This document shows, piece by piece, positions 38,605-51,738 of a stretch of DNA of 64,000 nt; positions within the stretch are counted from its first letter, which is position 1, and every line of letters begins with the position of its first letter. The position numbers and the translations under genes were made by a program. The DNA comes from Larimichthys crocea (lineage: Eukaryota; Chordata; Actinopteri; Sciaenidae): the NCBI RefSeq assembly GCF_000972845.2, contig NC_040019.1:9677868-9741867 (forward strand), written 5' to 3'. The notes below the pieces were generated by a model. That model was not told where the DNA came from. It saw only the letters and a program-made list of their open reading frames with translations, and did not search any database.

Positions 38605-41183
38605 GAAAACAGAGATTTATGTGTGTTCCTCTTGCAGTACTGAGGTCTTTACTGTCCCTAGATGATGACCTCAGCGATCTGTATGCAAGTTTGAACTTTG
38701 ATTTGAATCTAAAATATTCAACTTGTCTAGATATCATGCTTGGTTAAAGATGTTTTGTTCAAGTTGATGGATTTCACCCAAACTCCCTGTGCCCCATATG
38801 TCTGGTTCACATTATAAAAAAAAGTATTTCACTAAGAGAGCAAATACATTACACACATTTTTGTCACAGGGGGCCGTCTATTATGTGGTGGGGGACACAC
38901 CAGAGGAGCCCAAGGAGCAAAAAGAGCAACTAAATGGAATTGCTTTTATAAATCAGTGTCACATTATGCATTCAGTGCACAGACTAGTAAGTCCCTCTAC
39001 AGTATACAAACAGTAAGTTTATGAATCTTTTGGGAATCTACTTGCTAGATGCTCTTTGTTAGATACACAATCCAGCCTGTTCTTTGATACCAGCTCTGCT
39101 TTACATATCAAGATAAGTTGTCTTGGACTTACAGAGGGTACACCCACATAAAACAATGTTAAAACATACTTGCGATGAAAATCATAAGGATAAAGTTGAT
39201 TATATGTTGTTGACTTATGTCATATGGCAGCACTGTGAAAATAGCTCAGTCGAAATCCATCAAGATGTCACAATAAAACGCTTACAGGCGCATGGCATGA
39301 CACGAGCTGAAATGTTTAGGTTGCCTTCATTTTTTCATGCCAATGTCTAAATAAATGCGGGCCACTGGTTTCGGTTTACATGAAAAGAGACATGATAGTC
39401 CTTGTGAGAGTCCCTGTGCTTGTCACTGAACCTATGAAAGCTTTCAGGAGCATAGTGGAGGGTCCCGTTTTAAAATGCTAATGCCTGGAACGACTGTCAG
39501 GTCGGTAACAGTAGCTGTACAACACATATGTATAAGTATTCTCCAAGCGGCACGTTCAGGTTTCTACACATCAGATTTTATTGAGCTTCAAAAATTACAT
39601 TACAGATTGCAATTGTGTATAAGATGACAATCTAATTTGTTTATACATAAGTAAACAGAGCTGCGCCTCATGTTTATGTACTAGAAAGGGTAAACATTTT
39701 ATCAGGATCTACCTGTTTTTTGTTTTTTTTTATTATTAATATTTATGCTGTTTCAGTAAATCACCTCAAAAAGGTTGCATCTTGGCTGTTTTATTTCAAA
39801 ACACGCAATATCTGACAAACAAGAACAAATCCAAACAAAAGAAAAAAGCTGTTGTATGCCCTCATTTGCCGACATTATCTTTGATCTTCTCTGCCAATTA
39901 ATAAAAAAAAAAAAGGGGGGGGGGGGGGTTGTGCTTGTTGTTGCTTTGCATAAATCAGAGGAAAAGACGACCAGAAAGACCGAGCTTCTGCATTCATTAC
40001 AGCTATTTACATAAACTTCTTTGTTCAGTCCGTCAAAGATAACTACAATGCGCCTCTCAGCAATGGTAATGATCAAATGATTATCTGAAGATCAAAGCTG
40101 TCCACCACTGCCACAAGACAAAAACTAAGACACTGGTAAGAAAAATTTGCATTAAATACAGTTCCTGCTAAACAGAGCAACCAGCACGGGTCACTGACCA
40201 CAAGTCATTCATCCTTTTTTTTAATGCCATCACTTAGGCCTGTAACCATTAAGCTAAATGGCCATGATTTGTCACTCTCTGCCTGTCAAATGACTTTCCC
40301 CATGAGGTGAGATGACACAACCTCACAATCTGTTGTTTGTTTGGTTTTTTCCCCCTTGCATAAGAACGCCGCGTGTCTCTCTGTAGTACTCGCACCACAA
40401 ACAAAAGAAACATTTAGAGTAGTCAGACTACAATCAAACATGGCGATGTAAGCAAATACCAGTATGCTTATTATGACAGCGGGAGCAAGACGCATACAAA
40501 TCCATGCAGGTGCAAAAGAAATCTGCAGATGTACAAAAGGCAGAATACGTGCATGCACTCCGTACATCAAACTTCTAAAGTCAACTCAAACTAAATGTTT
40601 AGTGATTGTAAAACTGTGTGCACAAGCCTGACTTCCACTCCCAGAGTAAGCCGTCAGTGGGTGTGGAAGTGCTTCTTAATCAGCTGTTATATGATATGAA
40701 CACTGATATCTGATATCTTTAAATCTGTTAATGGAAAGAACAATGAGGGCACGGGATTTCACTACATGTCAACAGACTGGAAGAAAAACAAATAAATGCT
40801 TCCATAGAAAAATCAGTGATGAGTATAAATATTATGTGAATTTGCACGTTCACAGTCACTTTAACACCTGACTGTGAATTTTTTATTTATTTATTTAGAC
40901 TTTAGAGCTCGACAAATTTGTTTTAGTGCCTCATTCTAACCCAGCACCTTATTGAGACACTGTTTTTTTCCCCTTTCTCACACATTTTGTGGTGAAATGT
41001 CAGAGCTGCCACACTTTTATACAATCAAAAATATCTGTGGCTGCTTTTAACACCAGAGTCATCAATCTTTAACACATGTAAGTGCAAGCCATGGGAAGCA
41101 GTGGTGTCTCGACTATCATCAAAATCATTTAAAGTGAAAGATAAGAACTGAATAGCATGTGTATGCATATTGCACATATTATA
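38605..41183. other. Intron 1 segment with no gene
   Basis: Intronic DNA between the solo LTR and the Tc1 element. It contains an A12G14 homopolymer junction at 39903-39928. No other structured feature was recognised. Confidence 0.6.
39903..39928. repeat. A12-G14 homopolymer junction
   Basis: Twelve A directly followed by fourteen G. The G run is a potential quadruplex former and a likely site of length error. Confidence 0.85.
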
Positions 41184-41185
41184 AA

Positions 41186-41320
41186 CAGTTGAAACCAGAA
41201 GTTTACATACACTGTATGAAAAGACACATATTCTTTAAATAAATGCCACAATAATGAGAGAAGGATTTTTTAGACAATTTTTTATTACTTTCTTCGAAGT
41301 CAGAAGTTTACATACACTGA
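41186..41320 (+). repeat. Left IR/DR of the Tc1 element
   Basis: The outer direct repeat starts at 41186 (CAGTTGAAACCAGAAGTTTA) and the inner one at 41296 (GAAGTCAGAAGTTTACATAC). In this family these are the transposase binding sites. Confidence 0.85.
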
Positions 41321-41480
41321 GATTACTATGCATTTAAACAATTTGGGAAAGCCCAGATGATGATGTCATATCTTTGGAAGCTTCTGATAGGTTTATTGAC
41401 AACATTTGAGTTAATTAGAGACATGCCTGTGAATGTATTTTAAGGCACACCTGAAACACAACGCTTCTTTGTGTAACATC

Positions 41481-42386
<906 letters not shown>

Positions 42387-42433
42387 TCCCAAGTCATACA
42401 GTTTAAAGGCAATGGTACCAAATACTAATGAAA

Positions 42434-42653
42434 TGTATGTAAACTTCTGACTTTGAAGAAAGTAATAAAAAATTCAAAAATTGTCTTTAAAAAAATCCTT
42501 CACTCATTATTCTGGCATTTAGCAAATAGAAATAATTTTTGTAATCCTAACGGACCTAAAACAGGAAAAGTGATTGTCTGATTTCATGTCAGACAGTGAG
42601 AAAAAAAGCATATGTCTTTTTATACAGTGTATGTAAACTTCTGGTTCCAACTG
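42434..42653 (-). repeat. Right IR/DR of the Tc1 element
   Basis: The inner direct repeat at 42434-42460 (GTATGTAAACTTCTGACTTT) and the outer at 42622-42653, ending TTCTGGTTCCAACTG, are inverted relative to the left copies. Confidence 0.85.
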
Positions 42654-44999
42654 TAATTACATTCACAGCCAATGATGATAAATTATGTTGGAAGCAGACA
42701 CAACATGAACTTAAATAAATAAATCATGTAATGCTGCATCCAACCGGATATATGATATATTTCTGACTGATAACAGGTAATGGTTAATTTGGCTACACAG
42801 TCGGAATACCGAGCAATAAACAAATGAGTTTCTTTTCTATCAGAAACCTGCTATTTTGCTGTGTACAAACAAACCAAAGGAAATGACTGTGGCAATACAT
42901 GCACAGAGTGTAGTTAGGGACAAAATTCACACTACAAATTTGACAGCCTGTAGTAGAGCATTCATCCTAAAAAATGTCAGCCTGCTATAGGTCTATTATA
43001 GCAGGTCAAAAGATGATAAATAGACCATTTGATGGCCTATGAATGCTCCACCGTGGATCCTATTCTCTATGGTCTCTTAACACTCTCTGTATATCGGATG
43101 GATGAGCTTGTTTATAGTATTCCTAACCACACTCCATTCAAAATGTTACTAAATTAGGTGCTACATTTTTTAAATTCATCATGGAAACTCACACATCCAT
43201 CCATCCATCTCAGCTCCACACATGTAATAACCACCATCTCTCCTCTTGACCTTTCCCCCCCTTCTTCATTTCTTGTCCTGCGGTGCTAAGCTCAACCTCC
43301 TGACAAAAGATTGAGATGTAGTGCAGTGTGTACATGTACTGTGCCCACAGGGAACAGAGCGCTCCAGTGCAGGCGTTCTTTTTTTTTTTTTTCACTTTAC
43401 TACTGTTGCTTTTAATCTCCAATCTCTAAGCAAGCAAGGTCTGCTGTAACTCCTAGCTCAGAGAGATACAGCAAGGCAGAGAGCGGGAGAGATGGAGAGG
43501 GAGGAAAAGGCTGGTTGACATGACTGGGTTTGATAAGATGTGTGAAAAAAGAAAAGAAAAAGACTAAGAAGTGATGGAAAATGAGTGTATGTGTAAAGCT
43601 GCAGTCCAATATGATAAAGAGGTGATAAAGGACAGCAAGACGTTTGAATCACCCGTGAAGGTTTTCATAAAAGGTGAACTAAAGAGGTGTTTACCGAGTC
43701 CGCCATGTTGCTAAATGTATTGATTTCCACCTGGTCCCACAGCATCGCTTGAACATGAGCAAAGAAAATGATCCTGGGTCACAAAACGTAGCAGCACAGG
43801 AACTCCCTCTCTTGCATTACCAACATATTTTGCACATTGCACAACTAAAACCGCATTAAAAATGAACACTCAATTTTTAAAGTGAAATGATGGCGCAACA
43901 GTAGAATATGTAGGCAAGAGAGAGAAGGTGGAAAGTTCAACACGTAGATCGAAGGTGGCTGCAAACCCTGCCCCCCTCCCCAGACGATAAAATGCACCCA
44001 CACAAAATACAAAAACATATCGGCAAATCTAATGCACATCATTTCACCAAAGGTACCACAAGCACCAAAGGCTGTGTGCCTATTAAATACATTGATTTCA
44101 CTCACTGATTTCCTGCTTTTAAACACATATGGAAAGAGATGATAAAGGCAAAACAAGAAAGGGGGAAGGGGAAGGAGCCCTGTACATTTCCTCTGCACTG
44201 CCCTTTCTGCTCATCTATCCTCCATGACACTTGAGGTAATAAATCAAGGCTGAGCAGGCAGGCCACAGTGGGGAAGGGGACTTTCTGTCCCCCCCCCCCG
44301 CCCCTCCTTCACTAACCTCTGACGTTGGTTCGACAAAACAATTGGACATCTGACAGTATTGAAGAAACAGGCGCAAGGCTCTGCTCATTATCTGGTTGGA
44401 TGCCTAATAAGGAGATCTCGGTGGTGCAATTTGCAAAAAAAAAAAAATGTAAGCGAAAGTGAATGTGGTGTAATGTAACACGTGAGATTTGCTCCTTTAC
44501 ACGTCAGTGAAGTGCGTGAGTGAGCGCACATGAAAAAAAAGGGGGTCCGTTAATGTGTTCCTAAAATAAAACAGCCAATTATATTATTTTAGGAATAAGA
44601 GGTCAAAATGTCTTTCACCAAGAGGAAAAAAAAAAGTGTGTCTCAGGTATTTATTCTCTGAACCAGTGAGAAATTCCACTTACACAGGATTTAAAATTGT
44701 TTACCATGAGTTGTTTGCATTATTTGCAACTATTTTCTGTTCTTTAGTTCAGATTACATTACTGGAGGTAGCATTCTCTGTGCGGTTATTGTTGTGTGGC
44801 AAGCACTGATGTCAACAGCTTTCCGAAAGCTTCAGAACAACAGACATTAAACACACAGAATACAGTGTCGGTGGCTGGTAGCCTCAGTCCAACAAAGTCT
44901 GCACACTATACAGTCCTATATAATGTTTAGTGGGTATTAAACCATAAAATGGAAAAAAAAGGAATAAATAAAAAATGCCCCTGCTTGAGCTCACATAAT

Positions 45000-45042
45000 A
45001 TGTGTGTGTGTGCGTGTGTGTGTGTGCGTGTGTGTGGCTGTG
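45000..45042. repeat. (TG)n microsatellite, interrupted
   Basis: TG units broken by two TGCG steps and one GGC. Confidence 0.85.
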
Positions 45043-45495
45043 TATTTGGCAAGGCTTAAGCTTTAGTAGCATCCTGGAGCGTCTGAATTCGCAATTTTAA
45101 TAGGAGGGAGAAAATGATAAGGTAGAATATTAATGCCACAAACGCACTCCCTGATAATAAAAATCCACTGTCTATGTAATTCAATTTGCTCATTTTGTTC
45201 CGCTAAATCAACAACGGTGTGTATATTGCATGACGTCGGAAGCAACATTTCATCTCACAAGCAGGACTCTGCCATTAATACATCCATCAGGAGAAAAAGC
45301 TGTCAAACATGACCGAATGCATTATGGTGGTGAATACTGAAGGGAAACACAGGTGAGTCAAAATGTCTCCTTCTGTCTTGGGCTGCTGTCAGGATCTTAA
45401 CACAATTATACAAGTTTTCACGTCGACATTTGCTTTCGGTTCGTGGCCGTGTCATGACACATACCCAGAGAGTGTCTTACAATACCAGCTTGTCT

Positions 45496-45496
<1 letters not shown>

Positions 45497-45527
<31 letters not shown>
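45497..45527. repeat. A31 homopolymer
   Basis: Thirty-one consecutive A on the plus strand, so poly(U) in the astn2 transcript. It is not preceded by a recognisable retroposed body. Confidence 0.9.
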
Positions 45528-45529
<2 letters not shown>

Positions 45530-46024
45530 TATTTTGTTCTTTTTTGAGTATCACACTTATTGCAGCTTAAATCTAAAAAATATATATATATATTAGTAGA
45601 AGACGTTATTTAAAAATAAAATCTTATTGGTGCTTTAATTTATTTCAGTTGTATAATGAGAAATTTACAATTTATCATGGATTCAACTACTTCATAGTCA
45701 TTATTTTCCCAATCTTGTCAACGGCGCGGGCAAACATGTTCGCATTTAAACTATTAAAAGCACTTTTTTTTTTTTTCCTTACTCCCCCCCTCCGCAGCAT
45801 GCAGTCATGCACTGGAAGGGTGAAGCAGCAAATTTGCTAGTTGGCTGACTGGGAGGACAGAGAGGCCTTTCTCACCAGTCAACGGCTGTCCTTAATGAGA
45901 ATAGAAAGTGATTTACTAGCCTAATGCTCCAGCCCTGAGCCTGCCTGCCCGCCTTTGCTTCGCGCAGCCAGTTTAGTCGGCACTCTTCATACTGAGAATG
46001 AAACTGAGACCAAAGGAAGATGGA

Positions 46025-46025
<1 letters not shown>

Positions 46026-46073
<48 letters not shown>
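46026..46073. repeat. A48 homopolymer
   Basis: Forty-eight consecutive A followed by GAAGAAG, 1.2 kb from exon 1. The true length is uncertain in any assembly. Confidence 0.9.
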
Positions 46074-46075
<2 letters not shown>

Positions 46076-47270
46076 AGAAGATAGCAAACCCACAGTCCGA
46101 AAAAACTGTAGTAATGAGACGTGGATTCTCTCAGTACCCACATCACTGACCTCCACAGAGTCTTGCATCTTGGTGTTTGCCACGTAACACGTTTTCTATC
46201 ATACTGCCAGTACAGTTTCCCTGAACAGATTGGGAGGTGGGAAACATACAGCATTCTGCAATTATGATCCACCGTGTGTGGCTTATTGCATTTAACAGAC
46301 ATTACTGTGTGCCACACCGCTCCCCGCACATCTACACAGTCATAAAAAAAAACAGTTTGCTCGCTTCACACATCAGAACGGGTAAGTATGAGAACATCCA
46401 TCTTTCACATGACACTGTGACAGAAGTGAAAAAACATGGCGAAAGCAAAAAAGGTAAGCAAGTTCCCGTCTGCTCCTCTTATGAAGCAAATATCTTGTGT
46501 GGTAAGGTAGGAAATACATCCCCCCCGCTATTATTGTCCTCTATGATTTTCCAATCAGTGCTGCTTCTCCCACGCGACCACTTTAAAACCAGTGTCTTTA
46601 ACCGAGGAACTTCAGATGACCTGTCAGAGATCAGCTCACGCAGTTATCTGTGACTAAACACAAAAAGGGTGTGTGTTGTGTGCAGGTTCCCCCTTTTAAA
46701 CCCGACATGGTCAAATGTTACAAACTCTAACCCTATCCAGTTAAACTTAAACCACCAGGAATGTGTGTGTGTGTGTGTGTGCTCCGAATTATGAGCTCAA
46801 GTGAGAATAAAAATAGCAATTTCATGCATATTTGCAGGGCCAAATTGCATTCCTTGATTGGGGCAGCGTACTTTGGGGGGTATGCGTGAAATTTCAAAGT
46901 CATAATCATGTTTAACCACAAAAATGGGAAAGCCAGACGGAAAGAGGGAGTACGAAAGGAAGAGGAAGGAAGGAGAGAGGAGGAAATAAGAGTGTCACCT
47001 AAATGTGAGTGGTGGTTTGTGTTGGACAGAAGCTTTAAGAAGATTTCAAATGAAGGGGACACAAATGATATCATTTTTTTCCTGGATTATTGGTTGCACA
47101 TGCTGGCTTAATTATTACAGTTGATCCCAAACAATGTAATGGAGACAGGACAGGTGCTTCAACATTTGGGAATGTTTGAAAACACCAGTGTCCATGGTTC
47201 CTATGCGCACAAATGCGCACAAATGCGCATCTGGCTGGTTATCACCGTGGAGTACAGTACCAAAGCAGTT

Positions 47271-47276
47271 TCTTAC
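47271..47276 (-). other. astn2: Splice donor of astn2 exon 1
   Basis: On the minus strand the exon end CTCG is followed by GTAAGA. The split Glu codon (G|AG) is completed by exon 2. Confidence 0.9.
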
Positions 47277-47736
47277 CGAGTGTGAAGTAAGGGAGAGCTG
47301 TGTTGTCAAGATCATCCATTACGGAAATTCGCCCAGGTAGGTCGGTTCTAACGAATAACAGAAGTCGGGATTCCCCCCCTCCTCCTGATCCTCCTCCTCC
47401 GGTTCCTCCTCCAGTTCCTCCTCCACCAACACCACCACCACCACCACCACCTGCTCCAGCAGCGGCGGCAGCAGCAGCAGCACCAGCACCCCCTCCTCCT
47501 CCTCCGACCACGTTCCCCGAGGCTCCGCCGGTGAAGCTGAACTCGTTCTCCCGGAGTACGGGCAGGGTAGAGACGGTGACGGTTTTCACCTCACATGGCG
47601 TCTCCGCGTCGCTCTCTTTGTCCCTCTCCTCGTCGGGCGATGCCGCCCCTCTGTTCGCTCGGACCGTCCGGGTTTGTGTTAATAAAAAGAGCCCCACGAG
47701 AAGGACGCGGACGTGCAGCAGTAATATCCTCGCCAT
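47277..47736 (-). CDS. astn2: astrotactin-2, coding exon 1 (N-terminal ectodomain)
   Basis: First coding exon of astrotactin-2, a neuronal membrane glycoprotein that in other vertebrates acts in glial-guided migration and in trafficking of surface proteins such as astrotactin-1. Seen: 153 codons plus one base. Residues 1-27 form a basic-hydrophobic signal peptide. The motif KTVTVSTLP (51-59) is followed by LRENEF. Residues 70-121 are a Gly/Ala low-complexity tract, and ESRLLLFVRTDLPGRI then leads to DDLDNTALPYFTL at the exon end. KTVTVSTLP, ESRLLLFVR and PGRI favour ASTN2 over ASTN1 (family knowledge). The start has A at -3 and G at +4, and an in-frame TGA lies 15 codons upstream at 47779-47781. 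The exon ends in a split Glu codon at a GTAAGA donor. The open frame runs 11 codons into the intron before a stop. The gene is partial here; exon 3 onward lies left of the window. Confidence 0.93.
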
Positions 47737-47900
47737 CCTCCCGCTCCTCGCGTGTGGTTCTCTCGCTTTGAGTGGGGCTCATAAGCTGTCCGTTCACTTA
47801 TAGTACAGTCGCTGCAAAGGAGTCGCGTCCGTCCAGGAGGCGGCAGCACAGGTGTACTGAGAATGACATCTCCCGGCTCCACGCATCCATCTGCGGGGAT
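47737..47900 (-). promoter_or_regulatory. astn2: Probable astn2 5' UTR and core promoter, CpG-rich
   Basis: The block from inside exon 1 to about 47880 is GC- and CpG-rich, unlike the AT-rich surroundings, as expected for a CpG-island promoter of a developmental neuronal gene. A TATA-like hexamer TATAAG on the minus strand (47797-47802) lies about 60 bp upstream of the ATG. An in-frame TGA at 47779-47781 closes the upstream frame. The transcription start cannot be fixed from sequence, and the TATA-like motif may be chance. Confidence 0.55.
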
Positions 47901-48093
47901 AACAAATCACTTTAACACAAGCACGTGTCCTTTAAAAGACATATATGAGGTGGAGTCAGCGTGGCAGCCATTATGTAGGCTTTTCAGCCTTTATGTGTTA
48001 GAATAAAAGTTACAAGACCTTTTGATTATAATGAAGAATCTGAAAAAAAGTTCAGAAGCTTTTACCTTTAAAACCTTTAAAACAAACTGAAAT

Positions 48094-48859
48094 CAGTGAT
48101 TGAGGTAGGACTTGGACTGTTATATTTACAAGTAAGTAAATTAATACACCAGTCTTGGAGTACACTTACAGTACAAGTACACATTTAAGGTACCTTACTT
48201 GAGTAATTTCAATTTATGCAACTTTATTGCTGGTGATACTGTATCAATTAACTAGTCTATTAACTAGTATCTGTTAACTAGTCTACTTCATATGTCTGAT
48301 ATCTTTAGTTATTTTTCACATTACAGTTTTATCCTCCCCGTCCACTGAATAATATCTCCACTCTGTCGATTTGTTCATTTTGACTGTGAAAAAGAATTAA
48401 GTGTTCGTTCATGGGCTGAGCAAATCATTTCACTTCTGAATAAACTGTTTCAAAACAGTCTTTGAGCTGGAAGCTGAAAAATGCTTTGTCACAAAGCTGA
48501 AAACAAGCTCATTAACTTTTTTTTTTGTGATGATATTTCAAAGGACAACAATGCTACAAACATGATTTTATACACCGTGATGCATTGCTGTAGATTAAAT
48601 TACCCAGCAGTATGTCTGATAGTTCAAATGAGCATAGCTGTAAACATCAGCAGTAAAATGCAACATATTAATGCAGAAGTAATATTAATCTCAAATATAA
48701 TAGTAAAACACTATTATATAAATAGAAATCATTTTCCTGCAGTATAAGGACTTGTACTTACTTACTTTAAGTAGGTTTTGTTGATGATACTTTTTGGTTT
48801 AGTGGAATATTTTCACAGAGTGGTATTACTACTTTTACATAATCTGAATGCCACCACTG
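48094..48859 (+). mobile_element. Old terminal-inverted-repeat element of a teleost family, 5' of astn2
   Basis: The left end CAGTGATTGAGG and right end CCACCACTG resemble the CAGTGGTGG...CCACCACTG termini of a very common fish repeat that I recall. The interior follows that consensus: ACTTACAGTACAAGTACA and TTACTTGAGTAATTTC, later GATGCATTGCTGTAGATTAA, TACCCAGCAGTAT, CAGTAAAATGCAACATATTA and TTTAGTGGAATATTTTCACA. It is diverged, with no convincing target duplication. It has no transposase and is a non-autonomous DNA element. It ends 358 bp upstream of the astn2 start codon. Confidence 0.65.
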
Positions 48860-51684
48860 ATGGTCACACTTAAATATTCCTCCAAACATATCTTAATGAG
48901 GCACAAAGTCCATTCTTGAAATCTGTGGAAACATTGATTAACAAAACCATATCCGCTTTAGGTCCATGTAGGAACTATTCTGGAGCTTTCGATTATATCA
49001 CATGATCTTCATCAGCAGATTGCATTTGCCAAATGCCACGATACTGGATTACTACTACTGGTCATATTTGTGTTTATTTATATATTTGTTTTTCTGTGCA
49101 CTTAAAGGACCTCTCATCCATGTTGACTCCAAAGTTGAAGTTTTATTTTTCCCTCTTGACCTTGCGAACAGCATTTGACAAAACAATCCTACTTTAATAT
49201 TTAAGATTTAAAATATGTCCTATGAAAATGACCTATTTGTTTTCTTGAAATCGGTTTCAGTCAATAAGTTCGACGGGCAGCTATAACTCATCAGTAATAC
49301 GCAAGGATTGATGTTTTACAAATACACTACACTTCAGCATTAAATAGTGATTGATAGTAAACAGTACAAAAACACATATATGCATAAGCACTAGGTAAAT
49401 AAGGCATCAGGTCTTCATCTTATATTACCTTAAAAGAGAAAGTGCTCAGCAAAGAATTTTCATTCATCCGCACGTCAGCTCATTCACTGTTAAAATAGAT
49501 CTTTTCAAATATAAAAGCTACATTAAGTCTACCTCTTCAACCGAATGTGCAGTTTCACCAGAAAGAACCGAGCTGAAAGTAAAATACATTCCTTCAGCCC
49601 TGAAATCTATCCCCTTAGGTGACTGCACCAGAAACGAAGATGAGCACATTTTCAGAGTAAAGTCACATGGTGTTCTACAAAGATATACAATAGTTACATT
49701 ATACACAGAATTATTCAAAATTGTTGATAATATAAATAAGTAAATAGATAAAGTTGTTCTTAAAGCAATCTTTAGTTATGTGACAACTTTATGTAATGAG
49801 GCAGGGTCTTTAAATGCTGATGGCTGACACACAAATACTACACAGTACGTGGTACTTGTACACTCATTTTCATACTATTATGTGTTTGTAATTAGTACCC
49901 CAGGAACAATGTAGCCTTCTTTAGCATTGTACTAACAGGAAAAGGTGCCATCAATCATACAGTGACGTTAAACTTAAAAAAGAAAATATATTTTATATTT
50001 TATTGTTAGCTTTCCAAGATCTGACACTGTCTCACTGCTAAGTACAACTTGTCTCCGCAGCTCGTTCCCTTTGTGTGGTGTGAACATACTGCTTTCTCCA
50101 AACTTGCTTATAATTAATATGGAAAAGGGACACAGCGCCAGACGTTCTCGCCGTCTCTCTCCATTTTGCTGAAATATTCAAACACTCTTCACAATTTTTC
50201 TCGACAGTGCTAAAGCATTCAGTAACAGGGTCTGTCACAGTACTCAAACTTACAGTCTTGAGTATTTAGGTGCACATTCGCATGCCACCTGGTAAGAAGG
50301 TGCACGTTTGTTACTTCTGACTTGTTAATCCTATCTGCCAGATCATGAGTGCAGTCCATTGGTAACACACAATAGAGTTGAACAACCACATCGTGCAGTT
50401 TTCATCTATGAACATATCTTCTCTCACATGTTAACTGAACACAGCTTAGCCCGTTTAACTCTTTGCAAGGAAAATGAGCTAATGTCTGTCTGAAAAGTTA
50501 TTTTTAGAAATATAGTTGCTAAAATTCTCTTACAAGTTGAAAATCTGGCAGTTCTGGGGTAGTTCTAAGTGCACACCATGCTCATTTCAGTATGTGTTGG
50601 TTAGTCAATCAGTCATCAAGACACATTCACTCTCCTCAGCATGAGCTCAGACTGAACCTTAATAATACTTGCCTTTACTTCCATAATAGTCATTATTTAT
50701 TATGTTTTGTATTCTTATCACTATCTTCTTACACTTCTTATATTTATACGGAAATGTTTCACGATAGTTGTAGCTGTATGATTATATGTGACCCTTTAAC
50801 TGTATTGTATTGAATTGAAAGGCAGAAGCCAATACACTCAACCCTCACTTGACACGCACTTACTCTAATACTGGTGTGAAGCAGTAGTTAGAAATATTGG
50901 ATTTAAATACAACCCACATAATTCATCTTGGTTTCCTGCACCATTGTTGGTGATACTGTATCTAACTGGTTTTCCAGCTGATACCGTATAACACATATAT
51001 AAGTTAAGGTCATTAAGTTCCTTGACATGTTGCATTGGTGTGAATACAATCAATGCACTGATATTAAGTCTTCCTAATGTGCACAGTGAGATCAAACAAT
51101 ATTGGTAGGACCATGAAATATTTATCATTTTTGAAAAGCCAATAATGAATAACAAAAATTAATATTAAAAAAATGATTGCCCAGAGGCCTCCAAAGCTAC
51201 AGGGATATTATACAAGAAAGAAACAAACAAACAAAAAAGTATCCTTAGAATTTTTAATTTTGATATTGATCCCAATGTTCTCTGCTCTGGGAAGCCAGGA
51301 ACAATTATGCAGCTATTTTATTCATGTATAAACACTGACGTTTTGGCAGAACCTCAGATGGGGTTACTGCTTACTTTATTGTATTATTCCCTAAACTGCC
51401 CTAAATACGTATTTCTGTTTTTTTCAATTTTGGTTAATTGTTGGGATGTTGTTGTATTTCTGTTTGTATTTGTTTGTTTTAAATAAAATCAAATCAAATA
51501 AAAAGGCATGTGAGCTCAAAAAAACAAGCCAAAATTTGCCTGAGTGACAGGTAGATCTCATTAACTAAGCGAGTCCCAGTGCATGTTTTGAATCCACCAC
51601 AATTGCAATCACTGAGAACATGTCACACAAGTCGGCACTTAACTTGCAAATACTATACCGTGGGTATTAAAAGAGTCTCTCTCG

Positions 51685-51738
<54 letters not shown>

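Larger units (their letters stand above)
42656..47270. other. Intron 1 segment next to exon 1, no gene
   Basis: Intronic DNA rich in simple sequence: a 25-bp hairpin at 42981-43005, a CATC tract near 43.2 kb, T and GA runs at 43.38-43.57 kb, TG repeats at 45.0 and 46.76 kb, long A runs at 45.5 and 46.03 kb, and a purine tract at 46.92-46.99 kb. A 2.8-copy, 10-bp tandem (unit ATGCGCACAA) lies at 47203-47230, about 45 bp into the intron. No coding sequence was recognised. Confidence 0.6.

Noticed and set aside
47300..47803. 167-codon plus-strand frame rich in Pro opposite astn2 exon 1
   Set aside because: It is the antisense shadow of the Gly/Ala tract; the minus frame has the signal peptide, astrotactin motifs and a splice donor.
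51230..51505. Possible LINE or SINE 3' end with an AAATC-like tail
   Set aside because: Only the tail is suggestive; no coding or consensus body was recognised.
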